Assembly: GCF_001592005.1 (NCBI RefSeq) | Contig: NZ_BCVZ01000011.1 | Coordinates: forward strand, 62,001 to 126,000 | Origin: Bacillus sonorensis NBRC 101234 = KCTC 13918 | Lineage (GTDB): Bacteria > Bacillota > Bacilli > Bacillales > Bacillaceae | Direction: 5' to 3' | DNA length: 64,000 nucleotides | Shown here: one piece after another, positions 37,443 through 46,983 of the stretch | Numbering within the stretch: the first letter of the stretch is position 1 | How the letters are laid out: every line of letters starts with the position of its first letter | Notes under the pieces: generated by a model | Databases searched by the model: none | Seen by the model: only the letters and a program-made list of their open reading frames with translations | What the model was told of the DNA's origin: nothing | Translations under genes and position numbers: made by a program

Positions 37443-38249
37443 TTACTCCCAGATTTCCCCGGCCCATTCGGGATGATCAATGAATGGATTGCGGTTATGC
37501 TGGTAACGTTCATAAATGATGTCATTTCTTTTTCTTTCCAGGTCATCAACCGGGTCTTCCTGATGCCATTTCAGCAGGACGGCCATTTTGCCGTGGTATG
37601 GCAGAGAACCGTTTCCTGTCCTGTCGTTCATTTCAAGGTTGGGGTGCCCATCATCGCCTTCATAGCGGACGGCCATATAAAAAATCATTCTCGCAACATC
37701 CCCTTTTACACGGCTGTTCGGCTCCCATGAATCCCCGTCATAATAGTTTCCGGGAGCTCCCGAATACTCGGCGCCGCCTTCGTCGAAATCAAGGTTTCCC
37801 CGTGCCGCATTCACCTGTACATCACTGGGCCTGATATGATGGAGATCTGTTCCGGGGCCTTTAGCTGTTCCAAAATCGCCGTGTGATTTAGCCCAGACAT
37901 GCTCCCGGTTCCAATCGCCCGCGTCTCCTCCGCTTTCATTTTTAGAGCGGGATTCTCCGGAATACAGTAAAAGGACATTGCTGCGGTTTGCCGGATCTTC
38001 ATCAGTCGTTTTAAGCGCGTTCCACACATCGCTGTACGAAAGCTCTGTGTGGTTATCGATAATATCGTGAAGCGACTGTTTTAATGCTTTCCCGGTTTTC
38101 CCTTGTGCAGTTTGATAATAGTCTGCAGGAGCGGCTGTAGCGCCGGACAAGGATTTCAGCGGAAACAGCGAAAAAGCATCCGCTTTCCCGGCGGGCATCC
38201 AAACGATTGACAGGATCAGCATAAACGACAGGACCAACATTCTGATCAT
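37443..38249 (-). CDS. bsn: Bsn: extracellular ribonuclease, endonuclease I family
   Basis: This 268-residue secreted nuclease has a signal peptide (MLVLSFMLILSIVWMPAGKADA) and the endonuclease I family motifs: NREHVWAKSHGDF with the catalytic His and DLHHIRPSDVQVNAARGNLDF. B. subtilis Bsn (YurI) is an extracellular RNase that cleaves RNA to short 5'-phosphate oligonucleotides. The gene follows the frl region as in B. subtilis. GGAGGTTTTCACCCC precedes the ATG. Confidence 0.9.
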   Translation of the reverse strand: MIRMLVLSFMLILSIVWMPAGKADAFSLFPLKSLSGATAAPADYYQTAQGKTGKALKQSLHDIIDNHTELSYSDVWNALKTTDEDPANRSNVLLLYSGESRSKNESGGDAGDWNREHVWAKSHGDFGTAKGPGTDLHHIRPSDVQVNAARGNLDFDEGGAEYSGAPGNYYDGDSWEPNSRVKGDVARMIFYMAVRYEGDDGHPNLEMNDRTGNGSLPYHGKMAVLLKWHQEDPVDDLERKRNDIIYERYQHNRNPFIDHPEWAGEIWE

Positions 38250-38329
38250 GGGGTGAAAACCTCCTTTTCATTTGTTTTCATTATCCAATCATTTCATGAA
38301 AAGGAAATGTCATTTTCATTACGGTTTTC

Positions 38330-39373
38330 TTACTGTCTTGTAAATGACATTCTCCACTTGTTGAGGGTGGCTAACCCCGCTTTCTCTTTAAGCTGGCGTT
38401 CAGCGATCCGGACGCCCTCTTCGATCGTCGGGCAGTGCCTGAACAAATAGTAGCGCAATGCCGTGTTCATGATGACCTGCTTTCTTTCATATTCCACATC
38501 AGCCGACTGCTCTCCCGACAGGACCGCCTCGATTTTTTGGGCCTGCCGCTCTGCGGATAGGGGTTTGTTGAGCATACGCTCATCCGCATGCAGGCCGTAT
38601 GCTTCCGGATTTAAAATAAAGGAAGAGATGTCACCGTTTTTTATCGTAAATACAAAGCTTCCCCTGTGCACCGGAACATCCTCTGAGCCTTCGATTCCCT
38701 GAACGATAAACACTTCTTTGTAAGAAAGGCGGGTAAACACGGGATGCATCTTTTGAATCGCCGTTCTGTGAAAAGCGCCCATCATGAGCCGGTCGGAACC
38801 GGCGAAGTTCACCAATTTTTCGGCCGTATTCAATACAGTGCGGACACCGATGTCCTCACGAATCTGGCGAAGGCGGGAAAACGGAGAGCACAGCTGTTCA
38901 GCCGCGGCGAAACCGATGGAAAGCTGCTCCAGTGTTTTCGCAGCCTGGGCGGCCCCCCCAATAAAGATGCCGAGCTTTTGCAGCACCTCTTTACTGCTTG
39001 TCCCGTATTTCGGCGGCAGGGAGTCGCTGCTGTGCAGAAATGCGGGAATGCCTCGTTCGGCGAGAAGAATCGATGCGGGAATCGTCGCCAAAAAAGAATG
39101 TCTCCCGGTGTACGGTCCGGCAAAATCGATGACCCTTTCCCTGATTCCTTTAGAAAGGTTCAGCTTCTCCGCATAATGTCTTAATGCCTCTGTAAATGCA
39201 AGCAATTCTTCAGGAGATTCTGTTTTGATCCGCTCCGCTATCAGAAAGGCCGCGATTTGAGCCGCGCTCGCCTGTCCGGCGACAATCGCTTCGGCAGCCT
39301 GCCGCGCCTCTTCATATATTAAATCCCTGGCGCCTCTTTTTCCTCTGGCCACCTCTTTAATCCATTGCTGCAA
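38330..39373 (-). CDS. TrpD2-like glycosyltransferase-family 3 protein
   Basis: This 347-residue protein resembles anthranilate phosphoribosyltransferase, with an N-terminal helical domain (ARDLIYEEARQAAEAIVAGQASAAQIAAFLIAERIKTESPEEL). In place of the catalytic GTGGD loop it has AGPYTGRHSFLATIPAS, as in TrpD2/YbiB-like proteins that bind nucleic acid rather than make tryptophan. It starts at TTG after GTAAAGGAG. It stands alone, far from any trp gene, so a tryptophan role is unlikely. The function is unproven. Confidence 0.75.
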   Translation of the reverse strand: MQQWIKEVARGKRGARDLIYEEARQAAEAIVAGQASAAQIAAFLIAERIKTESPEELLAFTEALRHYAEKLNLSKGIRERVIDFAGPYTGRHSFLATIPASILLAERGIPAFLHSSDSLPPKYGTSSKEVLQKLGIFIGGAAQAAKTLEQLSIGFAAAEQLCSPFSRLRQIREDIGVRTVLNTAEKLVNFAGSDRLMMGAFHRTAIQKMHPVFTRLSYKEVFIVQGIEGSEDVPVHRGSFVFTIKNGDISSFILNPEAYGLHADERMLNKPLSAERQAQKIEAVLSGEQSADVEYERKQVIMNTALRYYLFRHCPTIEEGVRIAERQLKEKAGLATLNKWRMSFTRQ

Positions 39374-39598
39374 TGTGTATCCACTCCTTTACAACATGAC
39401 TTTTTCTTATGACTTTACATGAAAATGGCGAATTGCAGTAGGGGTATTTTTGATGATTGTGTTTGTCAGAAAATCTGTCTTTTTAGATATTTTAACCGAA
39501 AACTCAGTTGGATTCGGAGGATTTTTCAATGCTATTGCGTTTTTAATCGATTAATATGTTAAGAAAGTTGACATTAGGTGAAAAGGAGATGAACAGAC

Positions 39599-41005
39599 AT
39601 GGGAGTGCCCGCTTATCAAACAGAAGAATTGAAAAAGAATCAAAAGCGCAAAAAGGAATTTCCGCATATTTATGTCATTCTTGCCGTCATGATTGTGGTA
39701 ATGGCTCTTGCGACATACATCATCCCTTCAGGTGAATACGAAAGGGTTGAGAGCCCTGACGGCAGGGAGATGATCGATCCGGATTCATATCAGCGGATCG
39801 AACAGTCACCGGTCGGTTTGCTGACTGTGCTGTCTGCTGTTCCGCAAGGGATGACCGAGGCCGCTCCGATTATCTTTTTTACGTTCGTTGCCGGAGGCGT
39901 TTTTGCTGTTTTGCGGAAAGCCATGGTAATCGAACTCGGCGTGCGCCTATTGGGACACATGTTCCGGAACAGGCCGGCTTTGATCATTCCCGTTTTGATG
40001 TTTGTTTTTTCAGGGATCGCTTGTTTTATCGGGACGCCCGAGTTGTCGATCGTTTATGTTCCTGTCATCCTTCCTTTAATGCTGTCTTTCGGCTATGACC
40101 GGATGACGGCCGCCGCCATCGCATTATGCGGGCCGATTGCCGGTTTTACGAGCGCTTTGACCAATCCTTTCACTGTGGGCATCTCGCAAATGATATCAGG
40201 CGTTCCGCTTTATTCGGGCATGGGATACCGGACGGTCATCTTCTTTGTTATCACGGCGGTCGCCGCCGTTTATGTCCTTAAATATGCGGAACATGTACGA
40301 GCGCATCCGGAAACAAGCCTCACAGGCAAGGAAGAGGCCGGACCGGCTCCCGCTTTTTCAGCGGGAAAACGGGTAAAGTGGGCCGGGGCTGCGGCGCTTG
40401 CCTGTTTTATGGGGCTGATTGGGTGCGTGATTTATTTCAGGTGGGACATGGTGGCGATGGCCGGCTATTTTCTGGCGCTCGGCATCATTCCGGCTGTGAT
40501 TGCCGGCATGAATTCAAAAGAGATTGCCGAATCTTTTAATGAAGGGTTTAAAGAAGTTCTGGTCGGCGCGATGGTCTGCGGAATCGCGCGGGCTGTGGCT
40601 GTCGTGATGACGGAAGGGCAGATCATGGATACGATTGTTTATGGCTTGTCACATGTTGTCTCACAGTTTCCTTCTTATTTGACGGTGGCGGCGATGCTCT
40701 TTACACAGATGCTGTTTAACTTTTTTGTGCCGAGCGGAAGCGGTCAGGCGCTGATTATGATGCCGATCATGGCTCCTTTGGCCGATATCGTCGGTATTAC
40801 GAGGCAGACGGCGATCCTTGCCTTTCAATTCGGAGACGGGTTTTCAAACATCGTGTTTCCGACATCAGGCTACTTTATGGCGACGCTTGCGATCAGTAGG
40901 ATCCCCTGGAACAAGTGGCTGACATTCATCCTGCCGCTCTTTTGCCTTTGGATGGCGGCTGCTGTCGTGTTTTTAATGATTGCCCATGCCGCCGGCTGGT
41001 CATAG
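39599..41005 (+). CDS. YfcC-family carrier (DcuC-like superfamily)
   Basis: This 468-residue integral membrane protein has about 11-12 segments. It starts with HIYVILAVMIVVMALATYII and PSGEYERVESPDGR, the typical opening of YfcC carriers. LCGPIAGFTSALTNPFTVGISQ and FFVPSGSGQALIMMPIMAPL are conserved substrate loops. The family includes C4-dicarboxylate and amino-acid exchangers; the substrate here is unknown. It has its own leader and a clear terminator, so it is a single-gene unit. Confidence 0.8.
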   Translation: MGVPAYQTEELKKNQKRKKEFPHIYVILAVMIVVMALATYIIPSGEYERVESPDGREMIDPDSYQRIEQSPVGLLTVLSAVPQGMTEAAPIIFFTFVAGGVFAVLRKAMVIELGVRLLGHMFRNRPALIIPVLMFVFSGIACFIGTPELSIVYVPVILPLMLSFGYDRMTAAAIALCGPIAGFTSALTNPFTVGISQMISGVPLYSGMGYRTVIFFVITAVAAVYVLKYAEHVRAHPETSLTGKEEAGPAPAFSAGKRVKWAGAAALACFMGLIGCVIYFRWDMVAMAGYFLALGIIPAVIAGMNSKEIAESFNEGFKEVLVGAMVCGIARAVAVVMTEGQIMDTIVYGLSHVVSQFPSYLTVAAMLFTQMLFNFFVPSGSGQALIMMPIMAPLADIVGITRQTAILAFQFGDGFSNIVFPTSGYFMATLAISRIPWNKWLTFILPLFCLWMAAAVVFLMIAHAAGWS

Positions 41006-41016
41006 GTTTTGAGATC

Positions 41017-41049
41017 AATAGACTGGTGCCGTGCGCCAGTCTATTTTGT
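41017..41049 (+). terminator. Terminator after the YfcC carrier
   Basis: AATAGACTGG pairs with CCAGTCTATT over a nine-base loop and is followed by TTTTGTT. Confidence 0.85.
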
Positions 41050-41364
41050 TAATCGCTTATTTCTCCCGTGATTCCTTTTATTTTCCTTATAGATCCTTTT
41101 GCCGATCCCCTCCACATCCCCGAGCAGTCTTCTGTTTAAGCCTCTGCAAACTGCGCGTTATCGGCATATCCCACCGTTTCACAACAGCTTGAGAATCAGT
41201 GAAGAACATCGTTCAATTGAGACCTTTGGATAAGTAAAAATTTGAAAAATAAATAAAATATGAAAAAACTAGACTTTAATCCCACTGCTGGATATACTGA
41301 TTGAGTAGCAGTTTGGCTTTGAGAAGAGGGGTTCTGATCTCGCACAGAAGGAAGGGATTTGCAC
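41050..41364 (+). other. Leader region of the MFS exporter
   Basis: About 315 bases without a supported gene. The right half is AT-rich and should hold the promoter; no convincing -35/-10 pair or riboswitch is visible to me. The ribosome site GAAGGAAGGG ends just before the ATG at 41365. Confidence 0.4.
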
Positions 41365-42561
41365 ATGAAAAAAATGGCCAGATTATATATTCTCATGCTG
41401 AACGTATTTATCGTCATGCTCGGCATCGGGCTGATTATTCCGCTCATGCCTACATTTATAGAAAAATTCGGCGCCTCAGGAGGCACCCTCGGTCTGTTGA
41501 TTGCGGCTTCAGGTGTCACGCAATTGCTGTTTTCGCCTGTTGCGGGTGAAATGACAGACAAATATGGCAGACGAAAAATGATTATTTTGGGTATCGGCGC
41601 CTTTGCGGTATCACAGCTGATTTTTGCCTGGGCCGGCCACCTGTGGCTCTTGTTTGTGTCGCGCCTTTTGGGGGGAGCCGGTGCGGCCTTTTTGGTTCCG
41701 GCGATGTTTGCCTACATCGCTGACATCACCTCGGAAAAGGATCGGAGCAAAGGGATGGGGCTGATTAGTGCAGCGATGTCCCTCGGATTTGTCATCGGCC
41801 CCGGAGCCGGCGGTTATTTAGTGGCGTTCGGACTGTCTTTTCCGTTTTACGTGTCAGCCGGGCTGGCCTGCCTGGCAACCGTATTGTCGCTTTTCGTGCT
41901 CCCTGAAACGCTCAGTAAAGAAAAAATGCTCGAAAAGCGGCAGTCGGCTGAACGGCGCGAACCGCTGCTGAAGCAAATGGCGCGGGCGCTGAAATCTCCA
42001 TACGCATTTCTGCTGATTTTGGTGTTCGTGCTGAACTTTGGCATTATGAATTTTGAAGCTGTCTTCAGCCTGTATGTCGATCATAAACACGGGTTTACAC
42101 CTGGAGACATCGCGTTTGTCATCACGGCGGCGAGCTTGATCGGCGTGTTTGTGCAAGCCGTTGCGCTTGGAATGCTGACGAACCGCTTCGGGGAAAAGCG
42201 CCTGATGAACATCACATTGATCGGTTCGGCGGCAGCTCTTCTCGTCTGCTCATTAGCCGGCTCCTATTGGCTAGTGTTCGGCGCGACGATTGTCTTTTTT
42301 ATGCTGACTTCCATCCTCCGCCCGGCGATCAATACGCTGATTTCGAAAATGGCGGGAGATGAACAAGGCTTTGCCGCAGGGATGAATAATGCGTTCATGA
42401 GCCTTGCCAATATTGGCGGACCGGCAATAGCGGGGCTGCTCTTCGATGTAAACGTCGAAATTCCATATATGTTTGGCGCCGCCGTCCTTGTACTCAGTTT
42501 TTTTGCTGCTGTCAGCTGGGGACGAAAAAAACAGACCAGCGCCATCCCGGAAAAAGTGTAA
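41365..42561 (+). CDS. MFS multidrug efflux transporter (Bmr/NorA-like)
   Basis: This 398-residue transporter has 12 membrane segments. DHA1 family motifs are visible: LFSPVAGEMTDKYGRRKMIILG (motif A), then SRLLGGAGAAFLVPAMFAYIADIT, and GLISAAMSLGFVIGPGAGGYL (motif C, marking drug/H+ antiporters). It resembles Bmr and NorA in sequence pattern. No local regulator of the BmrR type is present. The terminator is shared with no other gene. Confidence 0.85.
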   Translation: MKKMARLYILMLNVFIVMLGIGLIIPLMPTFIEKFGASGGTLGLLIAASGVTQLLFSPVAGEMTDKYGRRKMIILGIGAFAVSQLIFAWAGHLWLLFVSRLLGGAGAAFLVPAMFAYIADITSEKDRSKGMGLISAAMSLGFVIGPGAGGYLVAFGLSFPFYVSAGLACLATVLSLFVLPETLSKEKMLEKRQSAERREPLLKQMARALKSPYAFLLILVFVLNFGIMNFEAVFSLYVDHKHGFTPGDIAFVITAASLIGVFVQAVALGMLTNRFGEKRLMNITLIGSAAALLVCSLAGSYWLVFGATIVFFMLTSILRPAINTLISKMAGDEQGFAAGMNNAFMSLANIGGPAIAGLLFDVNVEIPYMFGAAVLVLSFFAAVSWGRKKQTSAIPEKV

Positions 42562-42592
42562 AGCGTCCGGCAGAAATGCCGGGCGTTTTTTG
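42562..42592 (+). terminator. Terminator after the MFS exporter
   Basis: A GC-rich hairpin (CCGGCA, loop GAAA, TGCCGG) with wobble-extended arms is followed by TTTTTT. Confidence 0.75.
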
Positions 42593-42673
42593 TATGCACT
42601 CTCCAATCTTCAATTTTCGATTTAGATGTTGATACAAAATCATCCCTCTTTATGACCATAAGCGCAAGGCTCC

Positions 42674-44275
42674 TCACAAACCAAGCAGCATTTGAATTCT
42701 GAGAGCCAGCCTTAAGCGCAGCGTTGTATCAGCGTCCTTCAGGCTCTTTCCGAGCATCTCCTCGCATTTTTCAAGTCTGTAGATGACCGTATTCCTGTGC
42801 ACATACAGGCGTTTGGCTGTCTCGGAAATCTGACAGTGCGTTTCTAAATAGACGGATAATGTATGCAGCAGCACTTGGTCATCACCAGGCAGGTTTGCCA
42901 GGTTTTGCAGTGTATAGGCATGAAATTTTTTTAAATCATCGATCGGGATCATCCGCAGGAGCTCTGACACATCTTTCATATGGTACGTCTGAATGAATGC
43001 GGTGCTGCCGGAAAGATGGCCGGAGTGCAGAGCATCAACAGCTTCTTTGCAAATATCAGGAGCATCGAACAGCTGGTGGCTGAGATTGCTGATGCCGAAG
43101 GAGATCGTTCGTTGAAAATACTCTGCAGCATTTTGCTGAAACCGCCTTAAAAACGCGCAAATGGGAGCATTCATTTCCGCCCAGCTGTCCGTCCCTTCGG
43201 CCAGGAGGATGCACATATTTCCTTTGATGAACAAATGCGGAGGAAACGGAAAAGCATCAAGCTCTTCTTCCAAAAACTCGAACACGCTGTCTGAATCAAG
43301 CTGGTTTTCCGTGAAGCTGACGCCTTTTTCATTGCGGTCCAATTTGCCGGCGATGCATATATATTTTTGGTTCCACTTAAGCTGAAACTCTTTGGCCCGA
43401 TTTTTGATTTCTTCAGGCGAAGAAAAAGCGCCGTCCAAAAAATTGCTGAAAAACTCGTTGCGGGCTCTTCTCGCATACTGTTTAAGCGCGTTTTCTTTCA
43501 TGAGTTCAAAGCCGATCACATTGGCTGCCTGTTCAATTGTTAAAAGCAGGCCTTTGTCAGATGAGGGAATCATCCCGCAAACGACGAGGAACCCGCACTT
43601 TTTTTCATGGGTGTAGATCGGGAAAACGGAATAGGTTTTCTGTTTGGAAAGGGTGGAAAAGCATGTGAATGCCGTTTTGCTCCCTCTGTGAAAAACGCCT
43701 TCATAAAGCGGCGGTGCTTCTGTTCTATCCGTTCCTGAAGAGAATCTCGGCTTGAGATGCTGATTTAATAGGAGGACAGGGAGATCCAAGATACGAGAGA
43801 CGTTCTTCAACAGCGACTGTATGCTTTTTCCGCTCATCACATGGTCTGTGAATTGCTTTTGCGCATTGATCGCTTGTTCAAGCTCAGCGGTGCGCTTATC
43901 AAGAATATGGCTCAGCGTATGGTTGACGATGTCGCCGAGGCGGATGCCCTCATTTAGTTCGATAATCGGAAAAGACTTCTTGTCGGCATATTCAATCACC
44001 TCTTTGGGGATTTCCCGCAAAAACCTTTTCGTTTTGATGCCGAGTCCGGCGCATCCGCGCCTGATCATCTTTTCGATCAATTCTTTTAACAATTGCGGAC
44101 GGTCTTTGACATGATAGGCGGTCGTGACAAGCAGCTCGCCCGGATGCAGAAAATCCGCGATATCCGGGGCGTCCATCATATTGATATGCTGAATATTGCG
44201 AAAGCCCCCCGATTCCCCGGCGGCCAGCCTTGCGCCTTTAAAAACAGGGAGCTGCATGATGTCGAAAACGTTCAT
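42674..44275 (-). CDS. pucR: PucR: purine catabolism regulator
   Basis: This 533-residue PucR/CdaR-family activator senses purine breakdown products, with allantoin and allantoate as known inducers in B. subtilis. It opens with a PucR N-terminal domain (DIMQLPVFKGARLAAGESG; TAYHVKDRPQLLKELIEKMI). The C-terminal helix-turn-helix is TLSVYLETHCQISETAKRLYVHRNTVIYRLEKCEEML. The ATG at 44275 is chosen for its AAAAGGAGGCC site; a longer reading to 44515 would cross the divergent promoter. It is divergent from pucF. Confidence 0.92.
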   Translation of the reverse strand: MNVFDIMQLPVFKGARLAAGESGGFRNIQHINMMDAPDIADFLHPGELLVTTAYHVKDRPQLLKELIEKMIRRGCAGLGIKTKRFLREIPKEVIEYADKKSFPIIELNEGIRLGDIVNHTLSHILDKRTAELEQAINAQKQFTDHVMSGKSIQSLLKNVSRILDLPVLLLNQHLKPRFSSGTDRTEAPPLYEGVFHRGSKTAFTCFSTLSKQKTYSVFPIYTHEKKCGFLVVCGMIPSSDKGLLLTIEQAANVIGFELMKENALKQYARRARNEFFSNFLDGAFSSPEEIKNRAKEFQLKWNQKYICIAGKLDRNEKGVSFTENQLDSDSVFEFLEEELDAFPFPPHLFIKGNMCILLAEGTDSWAEMNAPICAFLRRFQQNAAEYFQRTISFGISNLSHQLFDAPDICKEAVDALHSGHLSGSTAFIQTYHMKDVSELLRMIPIDDLKKFHAYTLQNLANLPGDDQVLLHTLSVYLETHCQISETAKRLYVHRNTVIYRLEKCEEMLGKSLKDADTTLRLRLALRIQMLLGL

Positions 44276-44327
44276 CTTTTTCAGGCCTCCTTTTGTTATG
44301 TCATCTGACAAGAATGTTTTCGATGTT

Positions 44328-44335
44328 TTGGTTAA
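44328..44335. promoter_or_regulatory. PucR-box core between pucR and pucF
   Basis: TTGGTTAA matches the core of the PucR binding consensus of B. subtilis (CNTTGGTTAA), although the preceding C is replaced by T. Its place between the divergent pucR and pucF fits activation of pucFG(H). Confidence 0.6.
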
Positions 44336-44464
44336 GATGTACAAAAAAACAATGAAATTATGACGATTATGCCGATGCTTATTTTTTATATTATCAGTAA
44401 ACTGATATTTATATATAAAGTTGTAAAGAAATATAACAAGAAAATAGAAAGGAAGTTTCTTTAC

Positions 44465-45715
44465 ATGACCTTTGACACAAGCATAACCGGCAGCACGGCA
44501 AGCGAAATTGAACATTTAATCACCTGGCTCGCTTCATTTGGAGGCAGCGGGGAAGGCGGAGTGACAAGGTTTCTTTATTCAAAGCCATGGCTTGAAGCCC
44601 AGCATGCGTTAAAAGAAAAGATGACAGACTGGGGAATGGAGGCGTATTTTGATGACTCCGGGAATCTGTTTGGAAGAATCGCAGGAACGAAGAATATGAG
44701 CGGTGCGATATTGACCGGATCTCATATTGATACGGTCACCAACGGCGGGCGGTTTGATGGGGCATACGGGATTCTCGCAAGCCTCATCGCAGTGAAACAG
44801 CTTCGCGATGCTTACGGAGCGCCGAAAACGTCAATCGAGGTCGTCTCCATGTGTGAGGAAGAAGGAAGCCGTTTCCCCCTCACATTTTGGGGATCGGGCA
44901 ATTTGACGGGTCTGTTTGACTGCGGAAAGGCCCCCGCTGTTTATGACCGCGACGGGGTCTCGATCGAAGGGGCGATGAAGCGTTGCGGCTTTGGAAAAGG
45001 ACGGTATCGGAAGCCTTTCAGACATGATGCCAAATGCTTTATCGAGCTCCACATTGAACAAGGCGGCATCCTCGAAGCGAGCGGGCGGCAGATCGGTATC
45101 GTCACCGACATCGTCGGACAAAGGCGCTACACCATCATCCTCAAAGGCGAAAGCAACCATGCCGGAACGACGCCGATGAATATGCGAAAGGATGCGGTCG
45201 CGATGATGTCATTATGTATTTCCTGCTTGATGAAAAAAGCAAAAGCCGCAGATCCGTTCCTAACGGCGACTGTCGGACAGCTTGAAGCAAAGCCGAACGT
45301 CCCGAATGTCATACCCGGTGAAGCCGTTTTTTCTCTTGATCTTCGCCATCACAATGAAACGGTTTTGGATCAATTCAGCGAGGATCTTTTTGCCGATTTC
45401 GCAAAGCTGTCCGAAGAATCGGGCGTTCAGATCAGCGTGCAGCAGACGACGGATGTGAAGCCGGTAAAAATGGATCCGGAATTGACGCGGCTTTCTAAAC
45501 AGTCGGCAGAGAACATAAATGTTTCCTATCGGGAAATGATCAGCGGTGCGGGGCACGACGCCCAGATCTTTGGGAGGCATTGCCCGACATCCCTTCTGTT
45601 CGTTCCAAGCCGGAACGGTGTCAGCCATTCGCCTGAAGAATGGACAAAACCCGAAGATCTCATTTCGGGAATCAAAGTTTTGAGCAATCTGCTATATACA
45701 CTGGCTTATGAATGA
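44465..45715 (+). CDS. pucF: PucF: allantoate amidohydrolase
   Basis: This 416-residue M20-type metallohydrolase converts allantoate to ureidoglycine with release of ammonia and CO2. Metal and substrate residues appear in ILTGSHIDTVTNGGRFDGAYG, VSMCEEEGSRFPLTFWGS, CFIELHIEQGGILE and ISGAGHDAQIFG. The ATG at 44465 follows GAAAGGAAG. An AT-rich in-frame extension to 44360 is leader DNA. It heads pucF-pucG-pucH. Confidence 0.92.
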   Translation: MTFDTSITGSTASEIEHLITWLASFGGSGEGGVTRFLYSKPWLEAQHALKEKMTDWGMEAYFDDSGNLFGRIAGTKNMSGAILTGSHIDTVTNGGRFDGAYGILASLIAVKQLRDAYGAPKTSIEVVSMCEEEGSRFPLTFWGSGNLTGLFDCGKAPAVYDRDGVSIEGAMKRCGFGKGRYRKPFRHDAKCFIELHIEQGGILEASGRQIGIVTDIVGQRRYTIILKGESNHAGTTPMNMRKDAVAMMSLCISCLMKKAKAADPFLTATVGQLEAKPNVPNVIPGEAVFSLDLRHHNETVLDQFSEDLFADFAKLSEESGVQISVQQTTDVKPVKMDPELTRLSKQSAENINVSYREMISGAGHDAQIFGRHCPTSLLFVPSRNGVSHSPEEWTKPEDLISGIKVLSNLLYTLAYE

Positions 45716-45729
45716 GAGGAGAAAAGACA

Positions 45730-46983
45730 ATGACAATCAGAGAAATCAATATTCCTAAGCGGACGATTATGACGCCGGGGCCTGTAGAGGTCCATCCAAG
45801 GGTGCTGAGGGCCCTCTCATATCCTGTGCTTGGACAGTTTGACCCGGCGTTTACGGAAATGATGAACGAGGTCATGGCGATGCTGAGACAGCTCTTTCGG
45901 ACGAAAAACAATTGGGCTTTCCCTGTTGACGGAACGTCGAGAGCGGGGCTGGAAGCCGTCCTTGCAAGCATCATCAGACCGGGCGACAAAGTGCTCGTTC
46001 CGATATTCGGAAGGTTCGGCTATCTGCTTGCAGAAATATGCGAGCGGTACCGTGCCGATGTTTATACAATGGAATGTCCGTGGGGAGAAGTTTTTGCTCC
46101 TGAAGACGTCATCAGGGAAATCAAACGGGTCGCACCGGAGATTGTTGCGATTGTCCATGGGGAGACATCGACCGGATGCATGCAGCCATTGGAAGAAATC
46201 GGCCGTGCCTGCCGCGAGCTCGACGTGCTGTGTGTTGTCGATGCGGTCGCGACGATCGGCGGCACTGATGTGAACACGGACGAATGGTGTCTTGATGCGG
46301 TCATCGGCGGTACGCAAAAGTGTTTATCCGTTCCGTCGGGCATGGCGCCGATCACGTTTAACAGCCGGATTGAAAAGCGGATCAACGAAAGGAAAAAAGT
46401 CGAGCGCGGTATTGCGACAGAAGAAGACCTGAAGCGGGAAAGGGAGCGGGCGCCGATATTCAGCAATTATTTTGACATCAGCCAGCTGATGGATTATTGG
46501 AGTCCGCGGCGGCTGAACCATCATACAGAAGCAACCTCCATGCTGTATGCCCTTCGCGAGGGCGTGCGCGTCGTTCTTGAAGAAGGGCTTGGCGAACGCT
46601 TTGAGAGGCATCGGCTGCATGAAGCGGCATTGGTGGAAGGAATCAGGGCGATGGGGCTGGAATTGTTTGCGGAAGGCAGGAGAAAATTGCCGACTGTCAC
46701 CTGTGTGAAGGTGCCTGAGCAGATTGATGCTGATCTTGTCCGCAACATGATGCTCGACGAATTCGGCGTCGAAATTGCCAGCTCTTTCGGTCCCCTTCAC
46801 GGGAAGATTTGGAGGATCGGGACGATGGGATACAGCTGCCGCAAGGAAAATGTCCTATTTACGCTGGCGGCGCTTGAAGCGGTTCTCATTCATGTCGGAG
46901 CGCCGGTGCAGCCGGGCCGTGCCCTGCAGGCAGTGCTTTCTTTTTATCATGAAAAAACGGCTGTAAAAGGGGGAGTGTCATGA
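45730..46983 (+). CDS. pucG: PucG: (S)-ureidoglycine-glyoxylate aminotransferase
   Basis: This 417-residue class V PLP aminotransferase moves the amino group of ureidoglycine to glyoxylate, giving oxalurate and glycine. Signature parts are TPGPVEVHPRVLRALSYPVLGQFDP, DGTSRAGLEAVL, HGETSTGCMQPLEEIG, VVDAVATIGG and the PLP lysine in VIGGTQKCLSVPSGMAP. It starts at ATG 45730 after GAGAGGAGAAAAG and overlaps the pucH start by four bases. Confidence 0.92.
   Translation: MTIREINIPKRTIMTPGPVEVHPRVLRALSYPVLGQFDPAFTEMMNEVMAMLRQLFRTKNNWAFPVDGTSRAGLEAVLASIIRPGDKVLVPIFGRFGYLLAEICERYRADVYTMECPWGEVFAPEDVIREIKRVAPEIVAIVHGETSTGCMQPLEEIGRACRELDVLCVVDAVATIGGTDVNTDEWCLDAVIGGTQKCLSVPSGMAPITFNSRIEKRINERKKVERGIATEEDLKRERERAPIFSNYFDISQLMDYWSPRRLNHHTEATSMLYALREGVRVVLEEGLGERFERHRLHEAALVEGIRAMGLELFAEGRRKLPTVTCVKVPEQIDADLVRNMMLDEFGVEIASSFGPLHGKIWRIGTMGYSCRKENVLFTLAALEAVLIHVGAPVQPGRALQAVLSFYHEKTAVKGGVS

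Noticed and set aside
37256..37549. 97-codon minus-strand frame between frlP and bsn
   Set aside because: It overlaps the end of bsn and the broken small ORF, and it is rich in Phe/Ser from antisense reading without a ribosome site.
38330..39373. Tryptophan biosynthesis trpD
   Set aside because: The catalytic GTGGD loop is replaced and no other trp gene is near, so the TrpD2-like call is better.
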